From the NCBI GenBank assembly GCA_023434025.1, contig JAEYTL010000021.1, forward strand, positions 62,001-126,000: a stretch of 64,000 nucleotides of DNA. Reading direction: 5' to 3'. This DNA is from Bacteroidota bacterium (GTDB taxonomy: Bacteria > Bacteroidota > Bacteroidia > Flavobacteriales > Flavobacteriaceae). Position 1 is the stretch's first letter, and each line of letters opens with the position of its first letter. Shown one piece after another: positions 43,133 to 51,593 of the stretch. The position numbers and the translations under genes were made by a program. A model generated the notes under the pieces. It did no database searches and had not been told where the DNA came from. It worked only from the letters and a program-made list of their open reading frames with translations.

Positions 43133-44467
43133 TTGAAAAAAGGTTTTAAACAACTCTATATCAACAATTTATTTTTCTACCTGCTGGGAGGTATTGTGGC
43201 TGTGTTCATCATGAGTTTCTTTTTCCCGGTATTTTATAATCTTGCCTGGTATTTTTTCCTGATTACCTTGTCCTTTTTTGCTCTGGATGTCATCATCCTT
43301 TTTGCAGCAAAAACAGGAGTCGAAGCCACCCGGATTGCTCCTGAAAAATTGTCAAACGGAGATGAAAATCCCATCCGCATTTCAATCCGGAATTATTATA
43401 CGTTTGCCGTTTTTGCCAAATTAATCGACGAAATTCCGTTTCAGTTTCAGGTAAGGAATTTTGAGATTAACCGAAAAATAAAGGCTTCTTCGCAAGATGA
43501 TATACAGTACTATCTTCGTCCTGTTGAACGGGGCGAATATGTATTTGGAAACCTGAATGTGTATATTTCCTCACCTTTGCGGATAATTTCCAGACGGTTT
43601 ACATTCAACAAAGATCAGATGGTGCCTACTTATCCTTCCTATATTCAGCTTCGGAAATACGATCTGATGGCTTTTTCCAACAATTTGTTTCAATATGGTA
43701 TGAAAAAGATCCGACGTATAGGGCACACGATGGAATTTGAACAAATCAAAGAATACATTACGGGAGATGACATCCGAACCCTGAACTGGAAAGCAACAGC
43801 CAAGAAAAACAGCCTGATGGTCAACCAGTTTCAGGATGAAAAATCGCAATCGGTTTACATGATTATCGATAAAGGGCGTGTGATGAAAATGCCGTTTAGC
43901 GGGTTAAGCCTGCTGGATTATGCCATCAATGCCACGCTGGTTTTATCGAATGTTATTTTGAAAAAACATGACAAAGCCGGTATGTTTACGTTCTCTAAAA
44001 AAGTAGAAAACAGAGTGGTTGCCGAAAAACGCTCCGCACAGATGCAACTGATTATGGAGTGTTTATATAACATTAAAACCGATTTTTTTGAAAGTGATTT
44101 CAGTCGCTTATACACCGATGTAAAAAAAAATATCAACCACCGGAGTTTACTTTTACTGTATACCAATTTTGAAACGCTGGATGGTTTGCACCGTCAGCTT
44201 CCTTATTTAAAAGGTATTGCCAAAAACCACCTGCTGGTGGTCGTCTTTTTTCAAAATACGGAACTGAATGAACTTATCCATAAAAAAGCGGAGACCGTTC
44301 AGGAAGTTTATGACAAAGTGATTGCTGAAAAATTCATGTTTGAAAAACGTTTAATTGTAAACGAACTCAAAAAATACGGTATCTATTCGGTACTCACTCA
44401 ACCGGAAGACCTGACGCTGGATACAATTAACAAATACCTGGAAATTAAAGCGAGAGGTATTTTATAA
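43133..44467 (+). CDS. DUF58 domain protein
   Basis: 444 residues. Two membrane helices at the N-terminus (about 10-55) are followed by a beta-rich region and the DUF58 core (about 200-250): EFEQIKEYITGDDIRTLNWK, ATAKKNSLMVNQFQDEKSQS and VYMIIDKGRVM, where DIRTLNWKATAK is the signature. The downstream half has a VWA-like pattern but the MIDAS DxSxS is degenerate (MIIDKGRVM). It probably functions with MoxR. The start is a TTG at 43133 (MKKGFKQLYI), 11 bp after moxR; no ATG fits. The operon ends here. Confidence 0.9.
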   Translation: MKKGFKQLYINNLFFYLLGGIVAVFIMSFFFPVFYNLAWYFFLITLSFFALDVIILFAAKTGVEATRIAPEKLSNGDENPIRISIRNYYTFAVFAKLIDEIPFQFQVRNFEINRKIKASSQDDIQYYLRPVERGEYVFGNLNVYISSPLRIISRRFTFNKDQMVPTYPSYIQLRKYDLMAFSNNLFQYGMKKIRRIGHTMEFEQIKEYITGDDIRTLNWKATAKKNSLMVNQFQDEKSQSVYMIIDKGRVMKMPFSGLSLLDYAINATLVLSNVILKKHDKAGMFTFSKKVENRVVAEKRSAQMQLIMECLYNIKTDFFESDFSRLYTDVKKNINHRSLLLLYTNFETLDGLHRQLPYLKGIAKNHLLVVVFFQNTELNELIHKKAETVQEVYDKVIAEKFMFEKRLIVNELKKYGIYSVLTQPEDLTLDTINKYLEIKARGIL

Positions 44468-44530
44468 CGGTAAAGTAACAAACAAAACATCAATTGTTCA
44501 TACAAATAAACTTAACATGTATTTTTAGTG

Positions 44531-44575
44531 AACTTTGCGTAAATCTTTGCGAACTTTGCAGTTAAATAAATTTAG
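44531..44575. repeat. ACTTTGCG repeat text, copy 2
   Basis: The spacer between the DUF58 gene and the RNA methyltransferase gene carries GAACTTTGCG, AAATCTTTGCG and AACTTTGCAGTTAAA in this order. The same order of words occurs at 12583-12622 near the barrel-gene terminator. It looks like a dispersed low-complexity intergenic repeat. Confidence 0.5.
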
Positions 44576-44587
44576 TAATTAAACATC

Positions 44588-45370
44588 TTGAAAACAATTA
44601 CCTCCGTACAAAATCCGTTTATCAAATCGCTTGTTCAATTGCAGGAAAAAGCCAAAACCCGCAAACAAACCGGTACATTTTTAATGGAAGGTAAACGCGA
44701 AATTGAATTGGCAGTAAAAGGAGGATATATTCTGGAAACCATCTTGTTTCTGCCTGAATTAATTGCTGAAAAAGAATTGAAACGATTTCCCGTTTCAGAT
44801 TACCTTGAAATTTCAAAAGAAGTCTATCAGAAGTTAGCCTACCGCGATACGACCGAAGGAATTCTTGCCGTAGCCCAATCAAAAACACATCAATTATCCG
44901 ATTTAACCCTATCCGGCAATCCGCTTATTTTAGTGGCCGAAGGAATTGAAAAACCCGGTAATATAGGTGCCTTACTCCGTACAGCCGATGCGGCTAACAT
45001 TGATGCCGTGATTATTGCCAATCCGAAAAGCGATCTATACAACCCGAATGTAGTCCGCTCCAGTGTGGGCTGCCTGTTTACCAGTCAGGTTGCCGTAGGA
45101 ACAACCGAAGAAGTTATAGCCTACTTAAAAAGCCATAATATTGACATTTACTCGGCTACTTTACAAAACTCAAATGCCTATCACCTGCAAAGTTACACAA
45201 CTCCTACCGCTTTGGCAGTGGGTACCGAAGCAACCGGGTTAACCGAATTATGGCGAACCGAAAGCAAACAAAACATCATCATCCCGATGCAAGGCGAAAT
45301 CGATTCGATGAATGTGTCGGTAGCTGCGGCCGTTTTACTGTTTGAAGCAAAACGGCAAAGAGGATTTTAA
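44588..45370 (+). CDS. SpoU/TrmH-family RNA 2'-O-methyltransferase
   Basis: 260 residues. The N-terminal substrate-binding domain has the family start ITSVQNPFIKSLVQLQEKAK, then FLMEGKREIELAV. The SPOUT knot domain carries motif 1 EKPGNIGALLRTADAANID (about 122-140), motif 2 LAVGTEATGLTELW and motif 3 IPMQGEIDSMNVSVAAAVLL, which holds the SAM-binding trefoil knot and the conserved Asn-Ser. It methylates ribose in rRNA or tRNA; the exact position cannot be told. Start is a TTG at 44588, since the family N-terminus begins precisely there and no ATG is near. Confidence 0.93.
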   Translation: MKTITSVQNPFIKSLVQLQEKAKTRKQTGTFLMEGKREIELAVKGGYILETILFLPELIAEKELKRFPVSDYLEISKEVYQKLAYRDTTEGILAVAQSKTHQLSDLTLSGNPLILVAEGIEKPGNIGALLRTADAANIDAVIIANPKSDLYNPNVVRSSVGCLFTSQVAVGTTEEVIAYLKSHNIDIYSATLQNSNAYHLQSYTTPTALAVGTEATGLTELWRTESKQNIIIPMQGEIDSMNVSVAAAVLLFEAKRQRGF

Positions 45371-45393
45371 ATTTGATTACAGATTAATTCGGA

Positions 45394-45756
45394 CTAAACC
45401 GAATATTTCCTGAACATATAAATCCAGATCATTCTTGAAAGCCGGATATTGAAAAAACAAAGCAATATAATGACGCTTCCGATGATTGGTATCATCCTTA
45501 AATCAATGGGCTTTTCAAAAAAATTAAGCAGAATGAGATAGGTAATAATGCCTTCCGCAACCGTTAAGGCATAGTTGACAAACATCGCTCCGAAAAAATA
45601 GCCCGGTTCTTTTTCAAATTTATAATGACAGTGACTGCACTGTTCATGCATTTTCGGAAAACCGACGCTGAAAAAAAAACTTTTATCCATAAAAACCTTA
45701 CCTTTATTACAATCCGGACATCGGTTATTTAACATGTTACGTATCACATTATGCAT
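45394..45756 (-). CDS. DUF983 membrane protein
   Basis: 120 residues. An N-terminal four-cysteine zinc ribbon (RCPDCNKGKVF and CSHCHYKFEKEPGYFFGAMF) is followed by two membrane helices (YALTVAEGIITYLILLNFF and MIPIIGSVIILLCFFNIRL). This is the DUF983 family, of unknown function, sometimes near cytochrome oxidase genes in proteobacteria. Here it is a single gene with its own promoter, divergent from the AraC regulator. Confidence 0.9.
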   Translation of the reverse strand: MHNVIRNMLNNRCPDCNKGKVFMDKSFFFSVGFPKMHEQCSHCHYKFEKEPGYFFGAMFVNYALTVAEGIITYLILLNFFEKPIDLRMIPIIGSVIILLCFFNIRLSRMIWIYMFRKYSV

Positions 45757-45775
45757 AGTACTCTATTTTATATCG

Positions 45776-45803
45776 CAAAATTAGTACTTAATAGCACTGC
45801 AAA
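45776..45803 (-). promoter_or_regulatory. Promoter of the DUF983 gene
   Basis: On the minus strand TTTG (plus 45800-45803), 16 bases, TAATTTTG (plus 45776-45783), 19 bp before the start. Both boxes match; the spacing is shorter than the usual 19-21. Confidence 0.5.
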
Positions 45804-45848
45804 ATTTTCATATATTCGCTAAAAATATAATTATAAAGACATTTAAGC

Positions 45849-46733
45849 ATGAAAAAGCTTCCCGTCTATCAGATCAGTAAGTTTAACTGTCAGGCCAATG
45901 AAAACGATCTGTATGTAAACGATTTTAAAACGCATTTAAAAAAGAATGCCTTCATTGAACATACGCATAGTCACCATTTTTATTTGCTGGTTTTCTTTAC
46001 TAAAGGAAGTGGACTTCACGCTGTTGATTTTACACCGTATGAAATCAAACCCGGAACCGTTTACCTGTTGAAACCGGGACAAGTACACAGCTGGCAGCTT
46101 TCGGAAGACATTGACGGCTATATCATTTTTTATTCCAAGGAAATTTATAACCTGTATTTCGGAAAAAAAAAGATTGAAGATTATCCGTTTTTCAATAGTT
46201 CGGAAAATACCCCGGAAATTGTATTGAATAGCCTGCAAATAAACAAAATAACAACCTATTTCAACCTTCTGTCAGAAGAAAGCCGGCAAAACGGATTAAT
46301 GAAATCAGACAAACTGTTAAACCTGATTGATCTGATTCACCTTGAGCTGGCCGGCATTTATATGACAGCTGGTAACCATGAGATGCATCCCTATCATTTA
46401 AAAATTAAAATACTGGAAAATTTAATGGCTGAACATTATAAACAACACAAACTGCCTTCCTTTTATGCCGGAAAAATGAACATCAGCTTAAAACACCTTA
46501 ACCGGATTTGTAAACATGTGCTGAACACAACCGTAACCGATTTTATTTACGGAAAAATACTATTGGAAAGCAAACGTCTGCTGGCCAACCCTGAAAAAAC
46601 AATCAGCGAAACAGCCAATGAACTGGGGTTTGAAAATCATGCTTATTTTACGCTTGTTTTTAAAAAATACTCCGGAATGACACCGCAGCAATTTAAAAAA
46701 TCAACGGCTGTTCTGAACGCATACTTTCCGTAA
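45849..46733 (+). CDS. AraC-family transcriptional regulator
   Basis: 294 residues. A cupin-like N-terminal sensor domain (IEHTHSHHFYLLVFFTKGSG, YEIKPGTVYLLKPGQVHSWQL) is joined to a C-terminal double helix-turn-helix (about 195-290) with MNISLKHLNRICKHVLNTTV and ISETANELGFENHAYFTLVF, KKYSGMTPQQFKK. The ligand is not predictable; histidines HTHSHH in the sensor could bind metal or shape a pocket. There is no dedicated target operon next to it: DUF983 is divergent and rel follows 56 bp downstream. Confidence 0.92.
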   Translation: MKKLPVYQISKFNCQANENDLYVNDFKTHLKKNAFIEHTHSHHFYLLVFFTKGSGLHAVDFTPYEIKPGTVYLLKPGQVHSWQLSEDIDGYIIFYSKEIYNLYFGKKKIEDYPFFNSSENTPEIVLNSLQINKITTYFNLLSEESRQNGLMKSDKLLNLIDLIHLELAGIYMTAGNHEMHPYHLKIKILENLMAEHYKQHKLPSFYAGKMNISLKHLNRICKHVLNTTVTDFIYGKILLESKRLLANPEKTISETANELGFENHAYFTLVFKKYSGMTPQQFKKSTAVLNAYFP

Positions 46734-46789
46734 AAACCCCTTGCACAATTCAAATCAATTTTCTACTTTTAGTAAATTAAGAACATGCC

Positions 46790-49015
46790 ATGACCGAGAT
46801 AGATATTGAACAGGAAAACAAAGCCATCGCCAAGGAATACAAAGAATTGCTCCGCATCAGTTATCAGACACTTACTGCAGAAGACAAAAAAATTATCCGG
46901 AAAGCGTTTGACGTAGCCGTTGAAGCTCATAAAGATCAACGCCGAAAATCAGGAGAAGCTTATATCTTCCATCCGATTGCGGTGGCTAAAATTGTAGCCT
47001 CCGAAATTGGACTGGGAGCCACTGCCATTGCGGCCGCTCTGATGCACGATGTGGTAGAAGACTCCCCTATTACCGTGGCCGAAATTGAAAAGATGTTCAA
47101 TCCGAAAATTGCTCAGCTGGTAGACGGGTTAACAAAAATAGCGAAGGTAAAAACCGATCAGGAAATTTCGATGCAAGCCGAAAATTTCCGCAAAATGCTG
47201 CTGACACTGAATGATGATGTGCGGGTAATTCTGATTAAACTGGCAGACCGTTTGCACAACATGCAGACAATGGAATCGATGGTAGATTACAAGCAAGCTA
47301 AAATAGCTTCGGAAACACTTTACATCTATGCACCATTGGCCCATCGTTTAGGCTTATACAACATTAAATCCAAACTGGAAGATTTAGGGTTAAAATATAC
47401 CGAACCGGAAGTATATGCTGACATTGTCAGCAAAATGAAAGAAAGCAAAGAAGAACAGGAAGCTTATATTGAATCCATTTCTGATGTCCTGAAAAAATCA
47501 TTAGACGAGGAAGGCATCGAATACACCATCAAAGGCCGCCCGAAATCCATTTATTCCATTCGCCGTAAAATGCTGGCACAAGGGGTTTCTTTTGATGAGG
47601 TGTATGATAAATTCGCCCTCAGAATTGTTTATAAGTCCAACCAACATGACGAAAAGTTCATTGCCTGGAAAATATATTCCATTGTAACCGATCACTACCG
47701 CCCGAGCCCGAGCCGCTTACGCGACTGGATTTCTTCACCAAAATCAACCGGATACGAAGCCTTGCACATTACCGTGATGGGACCCAAAGGGCGTTGGGTT
47801 GAAATTCAGGTACGCAGTGAACGAATGGATGAAATTGCCGAAAAAGGCTATGCCGCCCATTATAAATACAAACAGGGAATTTCAGAAGAAAATACGCTCG
47901 ACACCTGGCTAAACCTATTAAAAGAAGCCCTTGAAAATTCTACTTCCAATGCGGTCGATTTTGTAGAGGATTTTAAACTGAACCTATATTCCAAAGAAAT
48001 CTATGTATTTACCCCGAAAGGCGAAATCAAATCGCTCCCCAAAGGAGCTACTTCGCTGGATTTCGCCTTCAGTATTCACTCCGAAATCGGCGTCAGAACC
48101 CGCGGTACAAGAGTAAACGGCAAACTGGTTCCGCTTAACCATGTACTGAACAGTGGCGACCAGATTGAGGTCATCACTTCGCCTAATCAAAAACCAAATG
48201 CCCACTGGCTGGATTATGTAACCACTTCCAGAGCAAAAAATAAGATTAAAAACGTTCTGAACGAAGACACTAAAAAAATTGCAGAAGACGGTAAGGAACT
48301 GTTAACCCGTAAACTGCGTCATCTAAAAGTTACCCTGAACGAAAATACGGTGAATGAGCTGGTGGTTTATTTTAAACTGAAAACAAGTTTAGACTTGTTT
48401 TATCGGGTGGGAATAGGCACAATTGACAACCAGCAGTTGAAAGATTTTGCTGCTCAAAAGAGTAGCACACTGATGAATTTTTTCAAAAAAATAAAGCGTT
48501 CACCCAGCGTGGCTCCGGAACAGATTCAGAAATACGAGCTGAGTAAAAACTTTGACATGCTCGTTTTCGGGGCTGAACAGGATAAGCTGGACTATAAATT
48601 ATCCAGCTGTTGCAACCCGATACCAGGTGATGACGTTTTTGGTTTTTTAACCATTAATGACGGAATCAAGGTACATAAAAAAGACTGTCCGAATGCCATC
48701 AGTCTGCAATCAAATTATGCCTACCGGATTATACAGGCCAAATGGATTGACTCTTCGCAGGAAGATTTTAAAGCCGTTTTAAAGATTACCGGCATGGACA
48801 CACTGGGGCTCACCAATGAACTGACCAAAGTAATTTCCAATCAAATGCACGTTAATATTCAAAGTATTTCCTTAAGTGGCGAAGCGGGTATTTTTAACGG
48901 TCAGGTAACCGTAGTGGTACAAAACAATACCATCTTAAAACGTCTGATCGAAAACATTAAAAAGATTGACGGCATTGATAAAGTAACCCGGGTAACCAAT
49001 GCCAAGCTGGATTAA
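46790..49015 (+). CDS. rel: Bifunctional (p)ppGpp synthetase/hydrolase
   Basis: 741 residues, full-length RelA/SpoT homologue. The hydrolase HD domain is intact (HPIAVAKIVASEIGLGATAI and AALMHDVVEDSPIT near 85), with KLADRLHNMQTME. The synthetase domain has GRPKSIYSIRRKMLAQGVSF, SPKSTGYEALHITVMGPKGR and EIAEKGYAAHYKYKQG. TGS (VFTPKGEIKSLPKGATSLDF, about 400), the zinc-finger-like CCNPIPGDDVFGF and a C-terminal ACT domain follow. With both catalytic halves present it should make and degrade the stringent-response alarmone. Likely the main Rel enzyme of the cell. Confidence 0.95.
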   Translation: MTEIDIEQENKAIAKEYKELLRISYQTLTAEDKKIIRKAFDVAVEAHKDQRRKSGEAYIFHPIAVAKIVASEIGLGATAIAAALMHDVVEDSPITVAEIEKMFNPKIAQLVDGLTKIAKVKTDQEISMQAENFRKMLLTLNDDVRVILIKLADRLHNMQTMESMVDYKQAKIASETLYIYAPLAHRLGLYNIKSKLEDLGLKYTEPEVYADIVSKMKESKEEQEAYIESISDVLKKSLDEEGIEYTIKGRPKSIYSIRRKMLAQGVSFDEVYDKFALRIVYKSNQHDEKFIAWKIYSIVTDHYRPSPSRLRDWISSPKSTGYEALHITVMGPKGRWVEIQVRSERMDEIAEKGYAAHYKYKQGISEENTLDTWLNLLKEALENSTSNAVDFVEDFKLNLYSKEIYVFTPKGEIKSLPKGATSLDFAFSIHSEIGVRTRGTRVNGKLVPLNHVLNSGDQIEVITSPNQKPNAHWLDYVTTSRAKNKIKNVLNEDTKKIAEDGKELLTRKLRHLKVTLNENTVNELVVYFKLKTSLDLFYRVGIGTIDNQQLKDFAAQKSSTLMNFFKKIKRSPSVAPEQIQKYELSKNFDMLVFGAEQDKLDYKLSSCCNPIPGDDVFGFLTINDGIKVHKKDCPNAISLQSNYAYRIIQAKWIDSSQEDFKAVLKITGMDTLGLTNELTKVISNQMHVNIQSISLSGEAGIFNGQVTVVVQNNTILKRLIENIKKIDGIDKVTRVTNAKLD

Positions 49016-49087
49016 TGATTGACAGTTGGCTGTTGATAATGTGAACCGAAATATGCGTCAGGAAAGCGTAAAAACATAAAAATAATG

Positions 49088-49095
49088 TATCTTTG
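49088..49095 (+). promoter_or_regulatory. -7 element of fur
   Basis: Perfect TATCTTTG only 5 bp before the ATG at 49101. The predicted transcription start coincides with the start codon, so the mRNA would be leaderless, or translation starts at the second ATG (49113). Confidence 0.55.
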
Positions 49096-49100
49096 CAGAT

Positions 49101-49113
49101 ATGGAAAATCCTA
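49101..49113 (+). other. Alternative fur start pair
   Basis: Two in-frame ATG codons at 49101 and 49113 follow the -7 box at 49088-49095. The predicted transcription start (about 49100) leaves no leader for the first, so either a leaderless start at 49101 or a 12-base leader for 49113 is possible. Confidence 0.35.
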
Positions 49114-49583
49114 TGGAAAATAACAAAAATCAGGACATCGTAAAAAACGTTTTTACCAAGTTTCTGGAGGAAAAAGGGCATCGGAAAACCCCCGAACGCT
49201 ATGCTATTCTACAGGAAATATATAACAATTTAGAACATTTTGACATCGAATCGTTGTATATTAAAATGAAGAACAAAAATTATCGTGTCAGCCGGGCCAC
49301 ACTTTATAACACCATCGAACTGCTTTTAGAATGCGGTCTGGTCAGAAGACATCAGTTCGGACAAAATCAGGCTCATTATGAAAAATCGTATTTTGACAAA
49401 CAGCACGACCATATTATCATGACCGATACCGGTGAGGTAATTGAATTCTGTGACCCGAGAATCCAGCAGATAAAAAAAACAATTGAAGATATTTTCGGCA
49501 TCGAAATTCACAACCATTCACTTTATTTATACGGAAACAAAAAAGCGGTTGCTACCGAAAATCCGGCAGTACCGTCAGAATAA
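49101..49583 (+). CDS. fur: Fur-family transcriptional regulator
   Basis: 160 residues. Winged-helix domain with [16 protein letters not shown] and [22 protein letters not shown] (recognition helix), then the metal-binding dimerisation half with [18 protein letters not shown], where the HxH and E residues would hold the regulatory metal. The CxxC structural zinc site of many Fur proteins is absent; a single Cys is seen in EFCDP. It could be Fur (iron), Zur or PerR; the DNA-binding domain fits Fur best. It lies between rel and purA. The second Met (49113) is an alternative start. Confidence 0.88.
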   Translation: MENPMENNKNQDIVKNVFTKFLEEKGHRKTPERYAILQEIYNNLEHFDIESLYIKMKNKNYRVSRATLYNTIELLLECGLVRRHQFGQNQAHYEKSYFDKQHDHIIMTDTGEVIEFCDPRIQQIKKTIEDIFGIEIHNHSLYLYGNKKAVATENPAVPSE

Positions 49584-49597
49584 CAATAACTAATCCG

Positions 49598-49659
49598 GAC
49601 AAATCGCGACTTGTCTAAAACAACAACATAATTATAGTAAAGACAGTTCGCGACTGTCT
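49598..49659. repeat. Pair of TCGCGA-centred hairpins between fur and purA
   Basis: GACAAATCGCGACTTGTC (49598-49615) and AGACAGTTCGCGACTGTCT (49641-49659) are two similar dyads. The second has a perfect 7-bp stem (AGACAGT/ACTGTCT) around TCGCG; the first has GACAA/TTGTC around a palindromic TCGCGA. They lie 30-91 bp before the purA start. They could be transcribed hairpins, operator sites or remnants of a dispersed repeat. Confidence 0.65.
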
Positions 49660-49688
49660 GTAACAGGAAAAAACAACCAACTAAAAAA

Positions 49689-50960
49689 ATGACTGTAGAT
49701 TTACTGCTCGGCCTGCAATGGGGAGACGAAGGAAAAGGAAAGATTGTAGATGTTCTAACTTCAAAATACGATATCATCGCCCGTTTTCAAGGCGGTCCGA
49801 ATGCCGGACACACGTTAGAGTTTGATGGAACAAAACACGTTTTACGCACAGTTCCTTCCGGAATTTTTCATCAAAATGCCATCAATATTATCGGAAACGG
49901 TGTAGTAATGGACCCTGTTGTTTTTCAGAAAGAATTAGAAGGTCTGGAGAAATTTAATATGGATATTAAATCTAAATTGCTTATTTCCAGAAAAGCTCAT
50001 TTAATCCTGCCAACGCATCGTTTGTTGGATGCGGCATCTGAAGCATCAAAAGGAAAAGCAAAAATCGGATCAACTCTAAAAGGAATTGGCCCTACGTATA
50101 TGGACAAAACCGGAAGAAACGGAATTCGTATCGGCGACATTGAGCTGGAAGATTTTAAAGAGCGTTACCGTTCTCTGGCCGATAAACACGAAGCCATGAT
50201 TGCTTTTTATGATGTGGATTTGGAATACGACTTAAAAGAAATGGAAGACGAGTTTTTTGCTTCTATTGACGTTTTAAGATCACTGACATTTATTGACAGC
50301 GAAGAATACCTCAACCAAGCCATCAAAGCAGGCAAATCAATTTTATGCGAAGGGGCTCAGGGCTCCTTGTTAGACATCGACTTTGGCACCTACCCTTTTG
50401 TAACCTCTTCCAACACGACCGCTGCTGGAGCCTGTACCGGATTAGGAATTGCACCCAACAAAGTGAAAGAGGTTTTTGGTATTTTTAAAGCCTATACGAC
50501 CCGTGTAGGCAGCGGCCCTTTTCCTACCGAGTTATTTGATGAAGACGGACAGACCATGGCTAAAGTGGGTAATGAATTCGGTTCGGTTACCGGAAGAGCC
50601 AGACGTTGCGGCTGGCTAGATTTAGTAGCCCTCAAATATGCCATTCAGGTCAATGGGGTTACCGCTCTGTATATGATGAAAGGCGATGTACTTTCCGGCT
50701 TTAAAACACTGAAAATCTGTACAGCATATCAATATAACGGCAAAGAAATTACACACTTACCCTACACTATTGAACCAGAAAATGTGAAACCGGTTTACAC
50801 CGAAATGAAAGGGTGGCAGGCCGACTTAACCGGGATGACTTCGTATGATGAATTGCCTCAGGAATTAAAATCATATATTGAGTTTATTGAAAAAGAAGTG
50901 GAAGTGCCTATCAAAGTGGTTTCTGTCGGACCGGACAGGAAACAAACCATTTTAAAGTAA
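49689..50960 (+). CDS. purA: Adenylosuccinate synthetase
   Basis: Joins IMP and aspartate with GTP in the first AMP-specific step. The 423-residue product has the P-loop-like start VDLLLGLQWGDEGKGKIVDV (catalytic Asp 13), GGPNAGHTLEF with catalytic His 41, the IMP loop NTTAAGACTGLGIAPNK, and ARRCGWLDLVALKYAIQVNG with switch/base-binding residues. The GTP-binding tail SVGPDRKQTIL ends the protein. A strong bidirectional terminator follows. purC is 0.6 kb away on the other strand and is not co-transcribed. Confidence 0.97.
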   Translation: MTVDLLLGLQWGDEGKGKIVDVLTSKYDIIARFQGGPNAGHTLEFDGTKHVLRTVPSGIFHQNAINIIGNGVVMDPVVFQKELEGLEKFNMDIKSKLLISRKAHLILPTHRLLDAASEASKGKAKIGSTLKGIGPTYMDKTGRNGIRIGDIELEDFKERYRSLADKHEAMIAFYDVDLEYDLKEMEDEFFASIDVLRSLTFIDSEEYLNQAIKAGKSILCEGAQGSLLDIDFGTYPFVTSSNTTAAGACTGLGIAPNKVKEVFGIFKAYTTRVGSGPFPTELFDEDGQTMAKVGNEFGSVTGRARRCGWLDLVALKYAIQVNGVTALYMMKGDVLSGFKTLKICTAYQYNGKEITHLPYTIEPENVKPVYTEMKGWQADLTGMTSYDELPQELKSYIEFIEKEVEVPIKVVSVGPDRKQTILK

Positions 50961-50971
50961 TATTCATAAAA

Positions 50972-51003
50972 AAATCCCATCTTGCTCAGTAGATGGGATT
51001 TTT
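50972..51003. terminator. Bidirectional terminator between purA and the ankyrin gene
   Basis: AAAATCCCATCT (50972-50983) pairs perfectly with AGATGGGATTTT (50992-51003) around an 8-base loop, with T-rich tails on both strands. Confidence 0.88.
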
Positions 51004-51032
51004 AATTTACAACTAACCTAAACCAATTTTTT

Positions 51033-51422
51033 CTATTTTTTTAAATGATTCTTTAACAGTTCAACTGCTTCTGCTGCCTTTGAATTCTCTGCATGATTTA
51101 AAGCAGTAAGCCCTCGTTCATCTTTTGCTTTTGCATTAGCTCCTTTATCTAAAAGCAATTTGATAATCTCCACCTGATTGTAACGGGCTGCATACATTAA
51201 GGGTGTTAATCCGTTGGTGGTTTCATTGATATCGGCACCATATTCGATGAATTTTTTGACTACCTCAACTTCACCTTTACTGATAGCTACACAAAGCGGT
51301 GTAGCGTAATATTTAGCATAAACACTTCCTTCAGTTGAAGTGCTTTTTAAGTCTGTTGTTGCATGAGCAAATGTACCAAAACCCAAAAGGGCAATTCCCA
51401 AGTAAACAATTGATTTTTTCAT
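51033..51422 (-). CDS. Exported ankyrin-repeat protein
   Basis: 129 residues. A signal peptide (1-21, GFGTFAHA) is followed by about three ankyrin repeats: YYATPLCVAISKGEVEVVKK...GADINE, GLTPLMYAARYNQVEIIKLL...GANAKA and GLTALNHAENSKAAEAVELL. The protein should be periplasmic. Ankyrin repeats bind other proteins; no partner is evident. It is a single gene between purA and purC terminators. Small exported ankyrin proteins of this size occur in several Bacteroidota, some near catalase genes, but not here. Confidence 0.9.
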   Translation of the reverse strand: MKKSIVYLGIALLGFGTFAHATTDLKSTSTEGSVYAKYYATPLCVAISKGEVEVVKKFIEYGADINETTNGLTPLMYAARYNQVEIIKLLLDKGANAKAKDERGLTALNHAENSKAAEAVELLKNHLKK

Positions 51423-51543
51423 GATGTTCGTTTTTTGATTAATGATTGATTATTTTTTGATGATTGATATTGTAATAGACGACGGTTGTTTCTAATTGTT
51501 ACATTATTAAATATTTATAACAAATTTTTAACATTTAGACATC

Positions 51544-51569
51544 AAAAAAGCCAAGCTGTTGGCTTGGCT
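51544..51569 (-). terminator. Intrinsic terminator of purC
   Basis: AGCCAAGC (51549-51556) pairs with GCTTGGCT (51562-51569). The T-run follows on the minus strand (A-run 51544-51549). It lies 25 bp beyond the purC stop. Confidence 0.85.
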
Positions 51570-51593
51570 GAATGTTATAAAACACTGATTATG

